Source of the DNA: Clostridium facile | GTDB lineage: Bacteria; Bacillota; Clostridia; Oscillospirales; Ruminococcaceae | Reading direction: 5' to 3' | DNA length: 64,000 nucleotides | Assembly (NCBI RefSeq): GCF_014297275.1 | Contig: NZ_JACOQK010000001.1 | Coordinates: 1,364,001 to 1,428,000 of the forward strand | In this document: piece after piece, positions 36,334 to 45,829 of the stretch | Position numbering within the stretch: the first letter of the stretch is position 1 | Layout: every line of letters begins with the position of its first letter | Notes under the pieces: generated by a model | The model's input: only the letters and a program-made list of their open reading frames with translations | Databases searched by the model: none | Told to the model about the DNA's origin: nothing | Made by a program: the position numbers and the translations under genes

Positions 36334-37755
36334 TTACAGTGGCATGTTACCATGTTTTTTTGGTAATTTAGATACGCGTTTCCCTGCCAACATATCCAAA
36401 GCACAAATTACTGTGTTTCTGGTTTCTTCTGGCAAAATTACGTTATCTAAATAGCCATCTTTTGCAGCTTCAAAAGGAGAAGCCAAAGTGTTTTTATATT
36501 CTTCTACCAGTTCAGCTCTAGCAGTGGACAGGTTTTTTGCTCCTGCCAGTTTTTCATGCCATAGCAGTTCTACTGATGTTTCTGGTTTTAAAGCGGAAAT
36601 CGATGCGCCAGCCCAAGCAACTGCAACATCTGCGTTGGAACTTTTACCAGCTAACATGGTATAAGCAGGTCCGTAAGCTTCTCCTGTTACAACACTTACT
36701 TTAGCGGTAGTTGCCTCTGCATAAGCATGGGCTAATTTCGCCATTTCACGGATGCTTCCAGCCAATTCTGTCGCCAAGGAAACTTCAAATCCTTTGGTAT
36801 CTACAAAGGTCACGATTGGTAAGTTAAAGGCATCACAAAAACGCACAAAACGGGCTGCTTTATTTGCACCTGCTGCACAAATTGGAGTGGATTTATCAGT
36901 TGCTACCACACCAACTGGATTGCCAGCAATGGTAGCCAAAGCAGTAACCATACAAGCCCCAAACCCAGGCTGTAATTCTACCAGACTATCTACGTCAGCA
37001 ACAGCATTGATTACTTCTTTTGCGGAACTATTTGCTGTAACAGCAACTTCGTTTGCAGCAAAATCAAAAATTGGAGCGATAGAAAGGTTATTGGATGGCA
37101 ACATACCAATCACTTTACGCGCAGATTCGATTGCGGCAGCGTCATCAGCAGCTACCAAATGAACCGCACCGGAAGCTTCTGCTGCTTTTGCAGTACCAGC
37201 CAAGGCAGCATCTTCCCCATTGGCGGCAGCTGTAAATGGTGCTGTTAAAAAGAATTCTGCTTTTTCAGACATAATCACAACGTCAGCGCTGCATGCGATC
37301 ATTGCCATATTTCCTGCACAAGTACCTAATACCAAAGAAATTTGAGGAACAACGCCGGAAAGGTTATTTACTGCCAGCATAATTTCGCCATAAGCGCCCA
37401 GGGCATCCATCCCCTCGGTTAATTTAGCGCCGTTGGAATCATAAATACCAACTACTGGAGAACCAGTTTTTGCTGCCAAATCATAGATTTTTTTAATTTT
37501 TTTAGCGTGGGCTGCTGTAACCGCACCGGACTCTGCTGTAATATCTTGAGAAAACGCATAAACAGGGTTCCCATCAACATAACCATAGCCTGTTACAACA
37601 CCGCAAGCTTGGCCGTCAGCGGCAGTAGCAAATGCGTCCAGTTCAACAAAACTGCTTTCATCAAACAAAGAGGCTAATCTTTCTTTGGCTGGAGCGGTTT
37701 CATTCATTTTTTTCCGGAAATCAGCGAGCTTCTGCATTTTGATTTCTGAACTCAT
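36334..37755 (-). CDS. Acyl-CoA carboxyltransferase subunit (MmdA/PccB/12S-like)
   Basis: 473 residues with TGGAGGAAC in front of the start. Two crotonase-fold halves are visible: the first with KKIYDLAAKTGSPVVGIYDS and a CAGNMAMIACSADVVIM segment, the second with FCDAFNLPIVTFVDTKGFE and GEAYGPAYTMLAGK. The order and motifs match the CoA-binding carboxyltransferases of methylmalonyl-CoA decarboxylase, propionyl-CoA carboxylase and the 12S transcarboxylase subunit, but the chain is shorter than the usual ~510 residues and rich in Ala. It is the first gene of a three-gene operon with the biotin carrier and the 5S-type subunit. Confidence 0.85.
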   Translation of the reverse strand: MSSEIKMQKLADFRKKMNETAPAKERLASLFDESSFVELDAFATAADGQACGVVTGYGYVDGNPVYAFSQDITAESGAVTAAHAKKIKKIYDLAAKTGSPVVGIYDSNGAKLTEGMDALGAYGEIMLAVNNLSGVVPQISLVLGTCAGNMAMIACSADVVIMSEKAEFFLTAPFTAAANGEDAALAGTAKAAEASGAVHLVAADDAAAIESARKVIGMLPSNNLSIAPIFDFAANEVAVTANSSAKEVINAVADVDSLVELQPGFGACMVTALATIAGNPVGVVATDKSTPICAAGANKAARFVRFCDAFNLPIVTFVDTKGFEVSLATELAGSIREMAKLAHAYAEATTAKVSVVTGEAYGPAYTMLAGKSSNADVAVAWAGASISALKPETSVELLWHEKLAGAKNLSTARAELVEEYKNTLASPFEAAKDGYLDNVILPEETRNTVICALDMLAGKRVSKLPKKHGNMPL

Positions 37756-37873
37756 TTTTGTTCCTCCATTCTAAAATTTTCTAACACTATAAATACGAAT
37801 GGTGGCAATTCTTTTAAAATTCCAATAGAATCTTAATATAAAACGCCATTCTTCGCCATTTTAACTATTAAAT

Positions 37874-37902
37874 ATTATACCTTAATGTGATAAAAATAAC
37901 AA
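37874..37902 (-). promoter_or_regulatory. Promoter of the carboxyltransferase operon
   Basis: On the minus strand TTGTTA (37902-37897), 17-bp spacer, perfect TATAAT (37879-37874). It leaves a 5' leader of about 110 nt. Confidence 0.7.
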
Positions 37903-38512
37903 GCCTTTCCCAGAAAAAAAGTAAAAATATCGGGGAAAACCATTTACTCTTTTCTAGTTATAGTAGTTTGTAATATTTTATCATTGCACTTATTTTTTCT
38001 CCCGTTCAACATTTTTATAAACCGATATGAAATACCAATAAATATAGCTGACCTCACTGATTTAAAATGTATTAAAAAATAATCACTCTAAATCTATTGG
38101 TTTTCCTATTACAGTAACCCCTCTTTCCTACCGTATATCGCTCAAACCTTACACAGATTACTATTTTATAACAATATTCCAATATTTATTTAAATTTATA
38201 ATACCATCTCTTTATAAATTTAAATTTTATCTCGAAAAAATATATATTAACTCAGCAGTTTCAATTTTGCCTTGTTCTTTATTGCGAGTATTGGTTACCA
38301 TATTATCTAAATTACATAATTAACAGTTAGTCTACAACCGTTTTACCAAATAAAGCAATCGCCATCTTATTTGCTGCATATCACACCTATCAATAAATCA
38401 GTAGTCTACACTATTGAGTTTCTTACAAACGATTACAAAGTATTTTTTCAAAACTCCGCTACGAAATAAAAACTTTTTAAGGCTGAGATGACTACATTGG
38501 ACAGTAAAAAAA
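37903..38512. other. A/T-rich intergenic region without a supportable gene
   Basis: About 600 bp, strongly A/T-rich, with no open frame of note on either strand and no clear hairpin or repeat. Confidence 0.6.
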
Positions 38513-38538
38513 GGGATATGGCAAATAAGCCATATCCC
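38513..38538 (-). terminator. Intrinsic terminator behind rluB
   Basis: GGGATATGGC and its complement with a 6-nt loop, followed on the minus strand by seven T residues. Confidence 0.85.
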
Positions 38539-38545
38539 CTAACGA

Positions 38546-39277
38546 TTATGGGCGTTTTATTGCGGTGCGTAGTGCTTTCAATTCTTCGGTAGTCAAATCA
38601 CGATAGGTTCCTGGTTTTAACATGCCAAGCTTGATTGGACCCATTGCGGTACGTTTTAAACGGGCCACCTCTAAACCAACAGCTTCCATCATTTTACGGA
38701 TTTGCCTGTTTCTCCCTTCCCGGATGATTACCTCTAATACAACACGATTTGGTTCTTTGCTCAATACCAGCACTTGAGCAGGAGCCGTTTTCCTTCCGTC
38801 AATTACAACACCTTCTGCTAACTGTGCAGCCTGTTCATCTGTAATATCCGGTCGAACTGTAACACGGTAAGTTTTTGTCACGTGCCGGCTTGGATGCATC
38901 ATATCATTGGCAAAATTCCCATCATTAGTAAACAGCAACAGCCCTTCGGAATTCACGTCCAAACGCCCAACTGGGTAAAGGCGCTCCTCAATATCATCAA
39001 TCAAATCAGCAACGCATCTGCGGCCTTTTTCATCCGACATAGTAGTCACATACCCACGGGGCTTATACATCATAATATAGCGATAAGAACGTTTCCGTTC
39101 CAAATAGATCTTTTCATCATCAACGGTAACCAAATCTTTATAAGGGTTGGCTTTATCCCCTATACCTGCGGTTCTGCCATTTACTTTTACCCGTTTTTGG
39201 GCAATCAATTCTTCTGCTTTCCTACGGGAACAAAACCCGCTTTCCGCAATAATCTTTTGTAGTCTAACCTTTTCCAA
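38546..39277 (-). CDS. rluB: 23S rRNA pseudouridine synthase RluB-like
   Basis: 243 residues. An N-terminal S4 RNA-binding domain (about 1-60, RLQKIIAESGFCSRRKAEEL) precedes the RsuA/RluB catalytic domain with GRLDVNSEGLL, which contains the catalytic Asp, and the KTYRV and GRNRQIRKM motifs. The family isomerises a uridine of 23S rRNA helix 89 (or 16S for RsuA); RluB is the most likely assignment for a single copy in Firmicutes next to scpA/scpB. It is the last gene of a minus-strand run that starts at rpmB. Confidence 0.9.
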   Translation of the reverse strand: MEKVRLQKIIAESGFCSRRKAEELIAQKRVKVNGRTAGIGDKANPYKDLVTVDDEKIYLERKRSYRYIMMYKPRGYVTTMSDEKGRRCVADLIDDIEERLYPVGRLDVNSEGLLLFTNDGNFANDMMHPSRHVTKTYRVTVRPDITDEQAAQLAEGVVIDGRKTAPAQVLVLSKEPNRVVLEVIIREGRNRQIRKMMEAVGLEVARLKRTAMGPIKLGMLKPGTYRDLTTEELKALRTAIKRP

Positions 39278-39300
39278 ACAACTTCCTCCAATTTAACATT

Positions 39301-40452
39301 TTATCCAAATAAGGCGGAAACCCAATTACAAAACCGCTGCCATTGGGCTTTGCATTTCTCCCAAAAACTCATATCAGGCGGAGTTGTGTCTTGTACTACA
39401 GCTCCATTTGCTGTAAGAGGGGTTTCCCCAATCTGTTTGCCATCCAGCCGATAAATAATCGAACCCAATACTTCTCCAGAAGTAATAGGAGCATAATAAA
39501 ACTGCTTTAAATGGATTTCTGATTCCACTCGTGCCAGTTCCTCCTGTGTTAGGTTACATTGGATTGGCTGTGCCGCCAGTTCTACACAGGAAGACATTCC
39601 CCCTACCACTGTTGCTTTTGAAAGTTCCGGTATCGGCAATTCCACCAACTGAGAAACGGAAAAGCCATAATCCAGCATCTGCTTATGATCCTGCCAATCA
39701 TTTGGCGCCTTTAATGTGACAGCAATCAACCGGATTCCATCCCGCTCTGCCGCAGATACCAAACATCTGCCAGATTTTTTTGTAAAACCGGTTTTTACAC
39801 CAATGGCTCCTTGGTATTCTTTTAATAGCCGGTTGTGGTTAGTCATCCAACGAGTATAAGGTAGATTTCCATACTCCACTTTTGCCTTATACGAAGAGCA
39901 GATTTCTAAAAAATCAGCATTTTTTAATGCTTCCTGTGCCAACTTTGCCATGTCTGCTGCTGTGGAATAGTGATCATCTTGATCCAATCCAGAAGGGGTA
40001 GAAAAATGGGTATTCTCCATCCCTATCTGTTTTGCTCGTTGGTTCATCAATTCTGTAAAGCCTTCGATAGAACCTCCAATATGTACTGCCGCCATATTAG
40101 CGGCATCGTTGCCAGACTGCAACAACATCCCATAGGCAAGCGCACGCAAAGAAACCTGGTCTCCGGATTGCAGCCCCATGGAACTTCCTTCCACTTGGAT
40201 TGCTTTATCATCCACAGTAAAATATTCATCTAAATTTTCCTGTTCCAAGGTAAGCAAAGCCGTCATTATTTTAGTAGTACTTGCCATGGAAAGCTGTTCA
40301 TTTTCATTTTTAGCATACAACACTCGGCCTGTATCCGCAGCAATTAAAATTGCCGCATGGGCGGAAACACTAGGTTGCCCTGCTGATACAGGAAAAGGAA
40401 ACAAAAACAAGGCAGCAAGCATCACTGCCAGAAACCGCTTTAATTTTATCAT
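39301..40452 (-). CDS. D-alanyl-D-alanine carboxypeptidase (DacF/PBP5 family)
   Basis: 383 residues from the second of two adjacent ATG codons (40452), best spaced from AGGTGA. A signal peptide (to about PVSAG) leads to the serine peptidase S11 domain with active-site SxxK in ASTTK, SGN in QSGND and the KTG triad in GVKTGFT. A C-terminal beta domain (about 275-350) and an amphipathic end (FWEKCKAQWQRFCNWVSALF) for membrane attachment follow. It trims the terminal D-Ala of peptidoglycan pentapeptides outside the cell. Next to a sporulation gene it may be the DacF-type enzyme of spore cortex synthesis. Confidence 0.92.
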   Translation of the reverse strand: MIKLKRFLAVMLAALFLFPFPVSAGQPSVSAHAAILIAADTGRVLYAKNENEQLSMASTTKIMTALLTLEQENLDEYFTVDDKAIQVEGSSMGLQSGDQVSLRALAYGMLLQSGNDAANMAAVHIGGSIEGFTELMNQRAKQIGMENTHFSTPSGLDQDDHYSTAADMAKLAQEALKNADFLEICSSYKAKVEYGNLPYTRWMTNHNRLLKEYQGAIGVKTGFTKKSGRCLVSAAERDGIRLIAVTLKAPNDWQDHKQMLDYGFSVSQLVELPIPELSKATVVGGMSSCVELAAQPIQCNLTQEELARVESEIHLKQFYYAPITSGEVLGSIIYRLDGKQIGETPLTANGAVVQDTTPPDMSFWEKCKAQWQRFCNWVSALFG

Positions 40453-40522
40453 CATATCACCTGCATTTACCAAGTCTTTTTTAGTGTATGCAGGAAATAG
40501 ATTGTCCTAACTCAAAAACGGA

Positions 40523-40909
40523 TTATTTTTCGTCTGTATCCTCTTTTTTCTTGGAGAACATGCTAGAAAACTTCTCCAGCAAACCTGGAACAGCCTCAAT
40601 AATGTGTCCAGCAGTAGAATCGCCATCGCTCATCTGCAATAGCTTAACATCACCTTGGAAAACTACCAAAAATGCTAATGGCTGAATTGAAATCCCGGCA
40701 CCAGCTCCACCGCCAAATAAGTCTCGGTCCCTTTTGTTTGGAAAATCTGAACCACCTGATCCAAACCCAAAACTTACTTTAGAAACAGGGATAATTACTG
40801 TGCCATCCGGTGTGGTAATCGGATCTCCAATAATCGTATTGACATCAATCATTTCCCTGATTTTTTCCATGGATGTGCCTAACATTCCCTCGATTGGATG
40901 TTGACTCAT
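40523..40909 (-). CDS. GerW/YtfJ-family sporulation protein
   Basis: 128 residues from the ATG at 40909 with GGCGGTG in front; a GTG 9 bp earlier is part of that signal. HPIEGMLGTSMEKIREMIDV, the GDPI and TPDGTVIIPVSKVSFGFG motifs and the glycine-rich GGGAGAGISIQPLAF segment identify the YtfJ/GerW family, a spore protein needed for normal germination in Bacillus. Its presence supports a spore-forming host. The start lies 65 bp inside the DUF2953 gene. Confidence 0.9.
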   Translation of the reverse strand: MSQHPIEGMLGTSMEKIREMIDVNTIIGDPITTPDGTVIIPVSKVSFGFGSGGSDFPNKRDRDLFGGGAGAGISIQPLAFLVVFQGDVKLLQMSDGDSTAGHIIEAVPGLLEKFSSMFSKKKEDTDEK

Positions 40910-41660
40910 TTTGAACACCGCCTTTTTCTGTTTGTGATTTTTGTATTGTTTGTGTTAAATATAGCCATAAATAGCGTAAAATAAACGCCAAAGCTGCATA
41001 TACACGCAAATTTAATTGTCCACTGATCTTTGTCAACGGTTTTTGCTGCCAAAAATCTGGTTCTATCCGTAACGATTTTAACTCAATTTTTAATATGTTT
41101 CTGCATACAGCCAGACAGCCACTGACGATACCCCACATTCTTCCGTAAGAAATTGCAGTCTCCGCCGCATCCTCTTCTGCTACCCGAATATAAATCCGTA
41201 AATTTGTCACATGGAACCTGCGGATCAACTTTTTGAACGGCTCTGGCAATGGGCGAATAAAATCCAATATCATCTGAATTTTATCCAAAATAGACTGCTT
41301 TTCTTTGGAGGGCTTGTCTTGTTTTGATTCATTCTGGTGGGCATTTTTTGTTTCAGGAGAGGAAAGCTGTTTCCCTTTTTGCTTATTGTTTCTTTCATAA
41401 GAATCCTTGCTTTGCCCTATATCAGAAGGCTTCCTTTCTTCTTCAGCAAAGCTCGTCTTTTTTTTCTGAACTGTTTCCGCTTGATTTGATGAAGCAGGTT
41501 CTTCCTCCTCATCCTCACTGGAAAACAGCTTCTTTTTAAAAAATAGTATTTTTAAAGAAACCTGGTACTCTTCATTTTCCAACCAAAACGACAAAGAAAC
41601 CTTTATAGACAATAATAGCAGGAGAAACAGCAAAACGCAAAGCAAAATTATTTTCCACAT
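40845..41660 (-). CDS. DUF2953 membrane-associated protein
   Basis: 271 residues. One N-terminal membrane helix (about 2-24), then a highly charged low-complexity linker (about 50-125, Lys/Glu/Ser/Gln-rich), then the conserved DUF2953 domain (about 140-250) with FKKLIRRFHVTNLRIYIRV and DAAETAISYGRMWGI. DUF2953 genes are regularly found directly before gerW/ytfJ in endospore formers, as here, with a 65-bp overlap. The molecular function is not known. Confidence 0.85.
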   Translation of the reverse strand: MWKIILLCVLLFLLLLLSIKVSLSFWLENEEYQVSLKILFFKKKLFSSEDEEEEPASSNQAETVQKKKTSFAEEERKPSDIGQSKDSYERNNKQKGKQLSSPETKNAHQNESKQDKPSKEKQSILDKIQMILDFIRPLPEPFKKLIRRFHVTNLRIYIRVAEEDAAETAISYGRMWGIVSGCLAVCRNILKIELKSLRIEPDFWQQKPLTKISGQLNLRVYAALAFILRYLWLYLTQTIQKSQTEKGGVQNESTSNRGNVRHIHGKNQGND

Positions 41661-41699
41661 TGCTACCGCCCCCTGTCTCTGAGGTTATATCTGATCTTC

Positions 41700-42251
41700 T
41701 TACTCCTGTTCTACTGTTTCTTCCAGTTGTTTTACAGCTGGAAGATCATCCAACGTTTTCAAATCAAATGTCCGTAAAAACACATCGGTTGTCCGATAAG
41801 AAATCGGCCGCCCAGGAAGATCAAGGCGTCCTGCTTCTTCTACCAGACCCTTTTCCACTAAATTATTGACAATCTGCCCGCTATTTACACCACGAACCTG
41901 CTCAATAAATCCCTTGGTTACTGGCTGATTATAGGCAATAATAGCCAAAACTTCCATAGAAACCGGAGAAAGTGGCAAATCCCTTTTCACCGCAATTGCC
42001 TTTTTAATCTCTTGAGCAAACGCTTTTTTGGTACACAATTGAACATGGTCATCCATCTGTATTAATTCAATGCCACGGTTTTTTCGCTGATATTGCTTTT
42101 GCAGCTCTTCCATCTGCTGCCAACAGGCAGCCTTATCAATCCCCAAAATTTCGGCCAACTTGGAAACTGGCATTGGGTCCCCATAGGCAAATAGAATTGC
42201 CTCTATCCTTGCCTGATAACTTACCATATGTGTTTGAATATATTGTTCCAT
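41700..42251 (-). CDS. scpB: Segregation and condensation protein B
   Basis: 183 residues forming two winged-helix domains (about 10-85 and 95-165), with the family motifs RIEAILFAYGDPMPVSKLAEIL and LAIIAYNQPVTKGFIEQVRGV. ScpB dimers bind the kleisin ScpA in the SMC condensin complex, which compacts and separates newly replicated chromosomes. It follows scpA by 16 bp and is surely co-transcribed with it. Confidence 0.97.
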   Translation of the reverse strand: MEQYIQTHMVSYQARIEAILFAYGDPMPVSKLAEILGIDKAACWQQMEELQKQYQRKNRGIELIQMDDHVQLCTKKAFAQEIKKAIAVKRDLPLSPVSMEVLAIIAYNQPVTKGFIEQVRGVNSGQIVNNLVEKGLVEEAGRLDLPGRPISYRTTDVFLRTFDLKTLDDLPAVKQLEETVEQE

Positions 42252-42267
42252 CCAATCCTCCTATGGT

Positions 42268-42984
42268 TTAAGACTGTTGCTGCCTGGTACGGTCAAATAA
42301 AACATATTGGTTATCCGAACTTATCCTAATCCGTTTTGATTTAATCAGTTCCAACATGGCCAAAAAGGTTGCCACCATTTCGGAACGTTCTCCGCTGGCA
42401 AAAAAGTCCTGGTAGGGCATTTTTCCATTTCGATATAAATGGCGTAGCACATACATAACACGGGAAGTAATTGACACCACTTTATGTTCTACAATCCCGC
42501 TAAACGCAGATTTTGGCGGAGGCTTTAGCCGTTTCACCTTATTTAATACCACCTGATACATAAGCCGGATTTCTTCTGGTTCATGGCGGTGGCTATACGA
42601 TTCTGTTGAAGATTCTAATTTTTCTGGAGTCCTAGAAAAAATCTGCCCCCATAAACTCAATTGAGATAGTTGTTGGGCAGCTAACTTGACCATTTGTAAT
42701 TCCAACAGCTGGCCTGTTAATTCCCGTTTTAGTTGCTCCTCCTCTTCTTTATCTTCTGGCAACAAAGAACAGGTTTTCATATAAACTAAGCGGGCGGCCA
42801 TTTCTAAAAACTCACTGGTAACCTCCATATCTGCTGCTTTCATATCGTTAATATAGTTTAAATATTGCTCTAATAAGCTGGAGATTTCAATATCATAAAT
42901 ATTTAACTTATGTTTGCTGATTAAATGCAACAATAAGTCCATTGGACCTTCAAATTTTTCCAGTTTAAATTGTAGTTTTTCCAT
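42268..42984 (-). CDS. scpA: Segregation and condensation protein A (kleisin)
   Basis: 238 residues. The N-terminal part opens with the signature FKLEKFEGPMDLLLHLI-type sequence and LNIYDIEISSLLEQYLNY; the C-terminal winged helix (about 160-235) includes SAFSGIVEHKVVSI and TFLAMLELIKSKRIRI. ScpA bridges the head domains of the SMC dimer. Length and motifs are normal. It lies 11 bp behind the M50 peptidase gene. Confidence 0.97.
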   Translation of the reverse strand: MEKLQFKLEKFEGPMDLLLHLISKHKLNIYDIEISSLLEQYLNYINDMKAADMEVTSEFLEMAARLVYMKTCSLLPEDKEEEEQLKRELTGQLLELQMVKLAAQQLSQLSLWGQIFSRTPEKLESSTESYSHRHEPEEIRLMYQVVLNKVKRLKPPPKSAFSGIVEHKVVSITSRVMYVLRHLYRNGKMPYQDFFASGERSEMVATFLAMLELIKSKRIRISSDNQYVLFDRTRQQQS

Positions 42985-42995
42985 ACAATCCCCGT

Positions 42996-43679
42996 CTATA
43001 GCTTGAACAATATCCGTAACACAATTTCTACAAATCCTGTTAAGTGTATTAACAGGTTAGCAATGACACTTTGCAGCCAGGAAAGAGGTCCCTGCAATGC
43101 TCCAACCAAAAGTAATACAACTATAATTATCATACCATAACGCTCATATTTAAGCAATGTAAAATAGGTGCGTTGTGGCAGGAATACCCCTAAAATTTTA
43201 AACCCATCATTTGGCGGAATAGGCAACAGGTTAAAGATCATTAAGGTAATATTAATCAATACTGCGCTATAAAAAACTGTGCGTAAAACATACAATACCA
43301 TACTGCCCGGCATTACCGCATAAGCATAAAAACAAATTTTATAACCAATCATCGCAAAAAATGCCAAGATGAAGTTGGACAATGGCCCGGCAAGGGAAAC
43401 CAGCACAATATCCCGTTTTGGTTTTTTAAAATACCTTGGGTCAATCGGCACTGGTTTCGCCCATCCAACATGGACCAAAAACAGCGCAATTGTACCAAAC
43501 AAATCAAAATGTTTAAACGGGTTTAAGGTTAAACGCCCGGCATTTTTGGCAGTTGGATCCCCCAACCAGTAAGCGACCAACCCATGGGAAACCTCATGGA
43601 CAGGAATGGAGGTAAACAATACTAGAGCAAATGCTAGAAGCTGGATTAAATATTCCAATGCTTGTGATTGTGTTAACAT
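42996..43679 (-). CDS. Site-2 protease-like M50 metallopeptidase
   Basis: 227 residues from the ATG at 43679, supported by GGGGTG 7 nt in front; two earlier in-frame starts lack a signal. An integral membrane protein with about six helices, zinc site HEVSH (about residue 28) and the downstream LLPIPPNDG motif that provides the third ligand. This is the small YwhC/Rip-type S2P family found in the scpA-scpB neighbourhood in Firmicutes. It cleaves a membrane-embedded substrate that is unknown. Confidence 0.9.
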   Translation of the reverse strand: MLTQSQALEYLIQLLAFALVLFTSIPVHEVSHGLVAYWLGDPTAKNAGRLTLNPFKHFDLFGTIALFLVHVGWAKPVPIDPRYFKKPKRDIVLVSLAGPLSNFILAFFAMIGYKICFYAYAVMPGSMVLYVLRTVFYSAVLINITLMIFNLLPIPPNDGFKILGVFLPQRTYFTLLKYERYGMIIIVVLLLVGALQGPLSWLQSVIANLLIHLTGFVEIVLRILFKL

Positions 43680-43751
43680 GAAAAAACACCCCATAAAGAG
43701 ATTTGGCACCCTCCAATGGATGAAGAGTGCCAATCAATAAAAACTGAATCA

Positions 43752-43940
43752 TTAGATTGCGCGGTTAACTTTATTAGAACGCAAGCAACGGGTGCAAGCA
43801 TAAATGTGGCATGGTTTACCATCAACTATAGCTTTTACGCGTTTTACATTCGGTTTCCAAGTTCTGTTTGAACGTCTGTGTGAGTGGGAAACCTTAATTC
43901 CGAAAGTGACACCTTTTCCGCAGATATCGCATTTTGCCAT
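43752..43940 (-). CDS. rpmB: 50S ribosomal protein L28
   Basis: 62 residues from the ATG at 43940, with a strong AAGGAGGTG in front. MAKCDICGKGVTFG with KVSHSHRRSNRTWKPN is the canonical L28 start, and the four-cysteine form (CDIC ... CTRC) is the zinc-binding type. Confidence 0.97.
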   Translation of the reverse strand: MAKCDICGKGVTFGIKVSHSHRRSNRTWKPNVKRVKAIVDGKPCHIYACTRCLRSNKVNRAI

Positions 43941-44076
43941 GGATTCGCACCTCCTTAGCCTTATCCTTAAATTCATACACAATGAATTTATATTAGCATA
44001 TTTTGTTTAAAAATGCAAGTATTTTTTTCATTTTTGTTATTACAGCTACAAATTATAGCATATAAAACAATAAATG

Positions 44077-45096
44077 TCAAATCGAATGGCTGTCAAACCA
44101 AATTTTTTCGCTTTCGTGTTTGGTCGGGCGACCCATTAAATCATTCAAAGCTTTCTGGGTATTCTTTCCTTTGTACAATACCTGGTAGAGTTCCTCTGTA
44201 ATCGGCATATCTACCTGATATGTTTTCGCCAAATCATGGCCGGTTTTGGTGGCAATATAGCCTTCCACTGTCATCCCTACCCGTTCAATTGCCTCCTTGG
44301 CGGATAATCCTTTCCCTATCAGGATACCTGCCCGCCGGTTACGGCTGTGCATACTGGTACAGGTAACAATCAAGTCGCCAATTCCAGATAACCCCGCAAA
44401 GGTCTCTGGTTTTGCCCCTAAAGCTGTCCCCAATCGGGAAATCTCTGTAATTCCCCTGGTCATCAAAGCGGCTTTTGTATTATCTCCCAAATCCAAACCA
44501 TCACAAACACCAGCGCAAAGGGCAATGATGTTTTTCAACGCTCCTCCAATCTCTACTCCAATGATATCCTCATTGACATAGATACGCAGGGTATTTGTTG
44601 TTAAAGTATCCTGAACCAATTCTGCCGCATGGATATTGGTGGAAGCTGCCACAATCGTCGTTGGCACCCCTCTAGCAATTTCTTCTGCATGGGAAGGTCC
44701 GGACAATGCCACAAAATCATGGTTTGGAATTTCTTCGCAGATTACCTGGGATAGACGTTTTAAGGTACCATCTTCAAAGCCTTTCGCAACATTCACTAAA
44801 ACTGTATCTTTTCCTACCTGTGGGGCGACGGTTTTTGCCACACTCCGCATATAGACAGAAGCAACAGCAAAAATCACGAATTCACTTCCCGCAATATCCT
44901 GAATATCAGTCGTCAAATTAATCTGTGGGTTTACCGGAATCCCTGGCAATAATCTTTTATTTTCCCCATGCTGGCGGATATCCTCAATTTCGCTGGGGAC
45001 CGCAGACCACAATGTTACATCATGCCCACACTGGTCTGCAGTAACAGCCAAAGAAGTTCCAAAACCTCCTGCGCCGATAATAGCTATTTTTGCCAT
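44077..45096 (-). CDS. gpsA: NAD(P)-dependent glycerol-3-phosphate dehydrogenase
   Basis: 339 residues. The Rossmann motif GAGGFGTSLA (about 8-17) binds NAD(P); VNVAKGFE, LSGPSHAEEIARG, the catalytic Lys in GALKNIIALCAG and SGIGDLIVTC are all typical of GpsA. It reduces dihydroxyacetone phosphate to sn-glycerol 3-phosphate, the backbone of phospholipids. The next gene, plsY, uses that product, so the two form a phospholipid-synthesis pair in one operon behind der. Confidence 0.97.
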   Translation of the reverse strand: MAKIAIIGAGGFGTSLAVTADQCGHDVTLWSAVPSEIEDIRQHGENKRLLPGIPVNPQINLTTDIQDIAGSEFVIFAVASVYMRSVAKTVAPQVGKDTVLVNVAKGFEDGTLKRLSQVICEEIPNHDFVALSGPSHAEEIARGVPTTIVAASTNIHAAELVQDTLTTNTLRIYVNEDIIGVEIGGALKNIIALCAGVCDGLDLGDNTKAALMTRGITEISRLGTALGAKPETFAGLSGIGDLIVTCTSMHSRNRRAGILIGKGLSAKEAIERVGMTVEGYIATKTGHDLAKTYQVDMPITEELYQVLYKGKNTQKALNDLMGRPTKHESEKIWFDSHSI

Positions 45097-45154
45097 AACA
45101 AAAACCTCCCCTTTTCATCATTTAATTCACCTGTTTGAACATTATTATGAAAAT

Positions 45155-45823
45155 TTATTTCATCTTTCCTTTTTGACCGATTTTTGGCTCTTCTCCTGCC
45201 AGCAAACGCTTGATATTGCCACGATGGAGATACACTACCAGTCCGCCAATCGCCAAAGAGAACGCCGTATGTAACACAATTGTTGTAATATCATAACCCT
45301 GTATAATGCGGGTAACACAAGTTACAATTGGGTAAGCAATCGACGCACTAATAGAAGATATCGAAATAATTTTTGTTCCAATAAATACAATCAAAAAGAT
45401 AAGGAAGATGATTCCAAAAGTCAACGGGTCAATCATAATTAAAATCCCCGAAGTTACCAGAATCCCTTTTCCGCCTTTAAAGCCGTAGTAAATTGGAAAC
45501 ACATGCCCTAAAAACGCACATAATCCGGCAATGTATCCACCCAAAACAAATTGTGGGACTCCGCCTACTAACCAAAACAGCAGCCTTGCTATTAGGATAG
45601 CAACCATTCCTTTGGTCAAATCTCCAATTAAGGTAAATAAAGCAGGTAATTTTCCAAAAGTACGCAGCATATTAGTCATACCTGCGTTCCCGCTCCCATA
45701 GTCACGGATATCTTTATGGTAAAATACTTTTGAAATAACAAGGGCGAAATTAATGCTGCCAATGAAATAAGCAACAATGGCAGACAATACAATTGAAAGG
45801 ATAAAAAGTGGGGTCATTTCCAT
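45155..45823 (-). CDS. plsY: Acyl-phosphate:glycerol-3-phosphate acyltransferase
   Basis: 222 residues with about five membrane helices. The family motifs are present: GSINFALVISK, DYGSGNAGMTNMLRT, GDLTKGMVAI, GHVFPIYYGFKGGKGI. PlsY transfers the acyl chain from acyl phosphate to glycerol 3-phosphate at the membrane, the first acylation of phospholipid synthesis. The start follows the der stop by 6 bp, with GAGGAG overlapping the der end. Confidence 0.97.
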   Translation of the reverse strand: MEMTPLFILSIVLSAIVAYFIGSINFALVISKVFYHKDIRDYGSGNAGMTNMLRTFGKLPALFTLIGDLTKGMVAILIARLLFWLVGGVPQFVLGGYIAGLCAFLGHVFPIYYGFKGGKGILVTSGILIMIDPLTFGIIFLIFLIVFIGTKIISISSISASIAYPIVTCVTRIIQGYDITTIVLHTAFSLAIGGLVVYLHRGNIKRLLAGEEPKIGQKGKMK

Positions 45824-45829
45824 AATATT

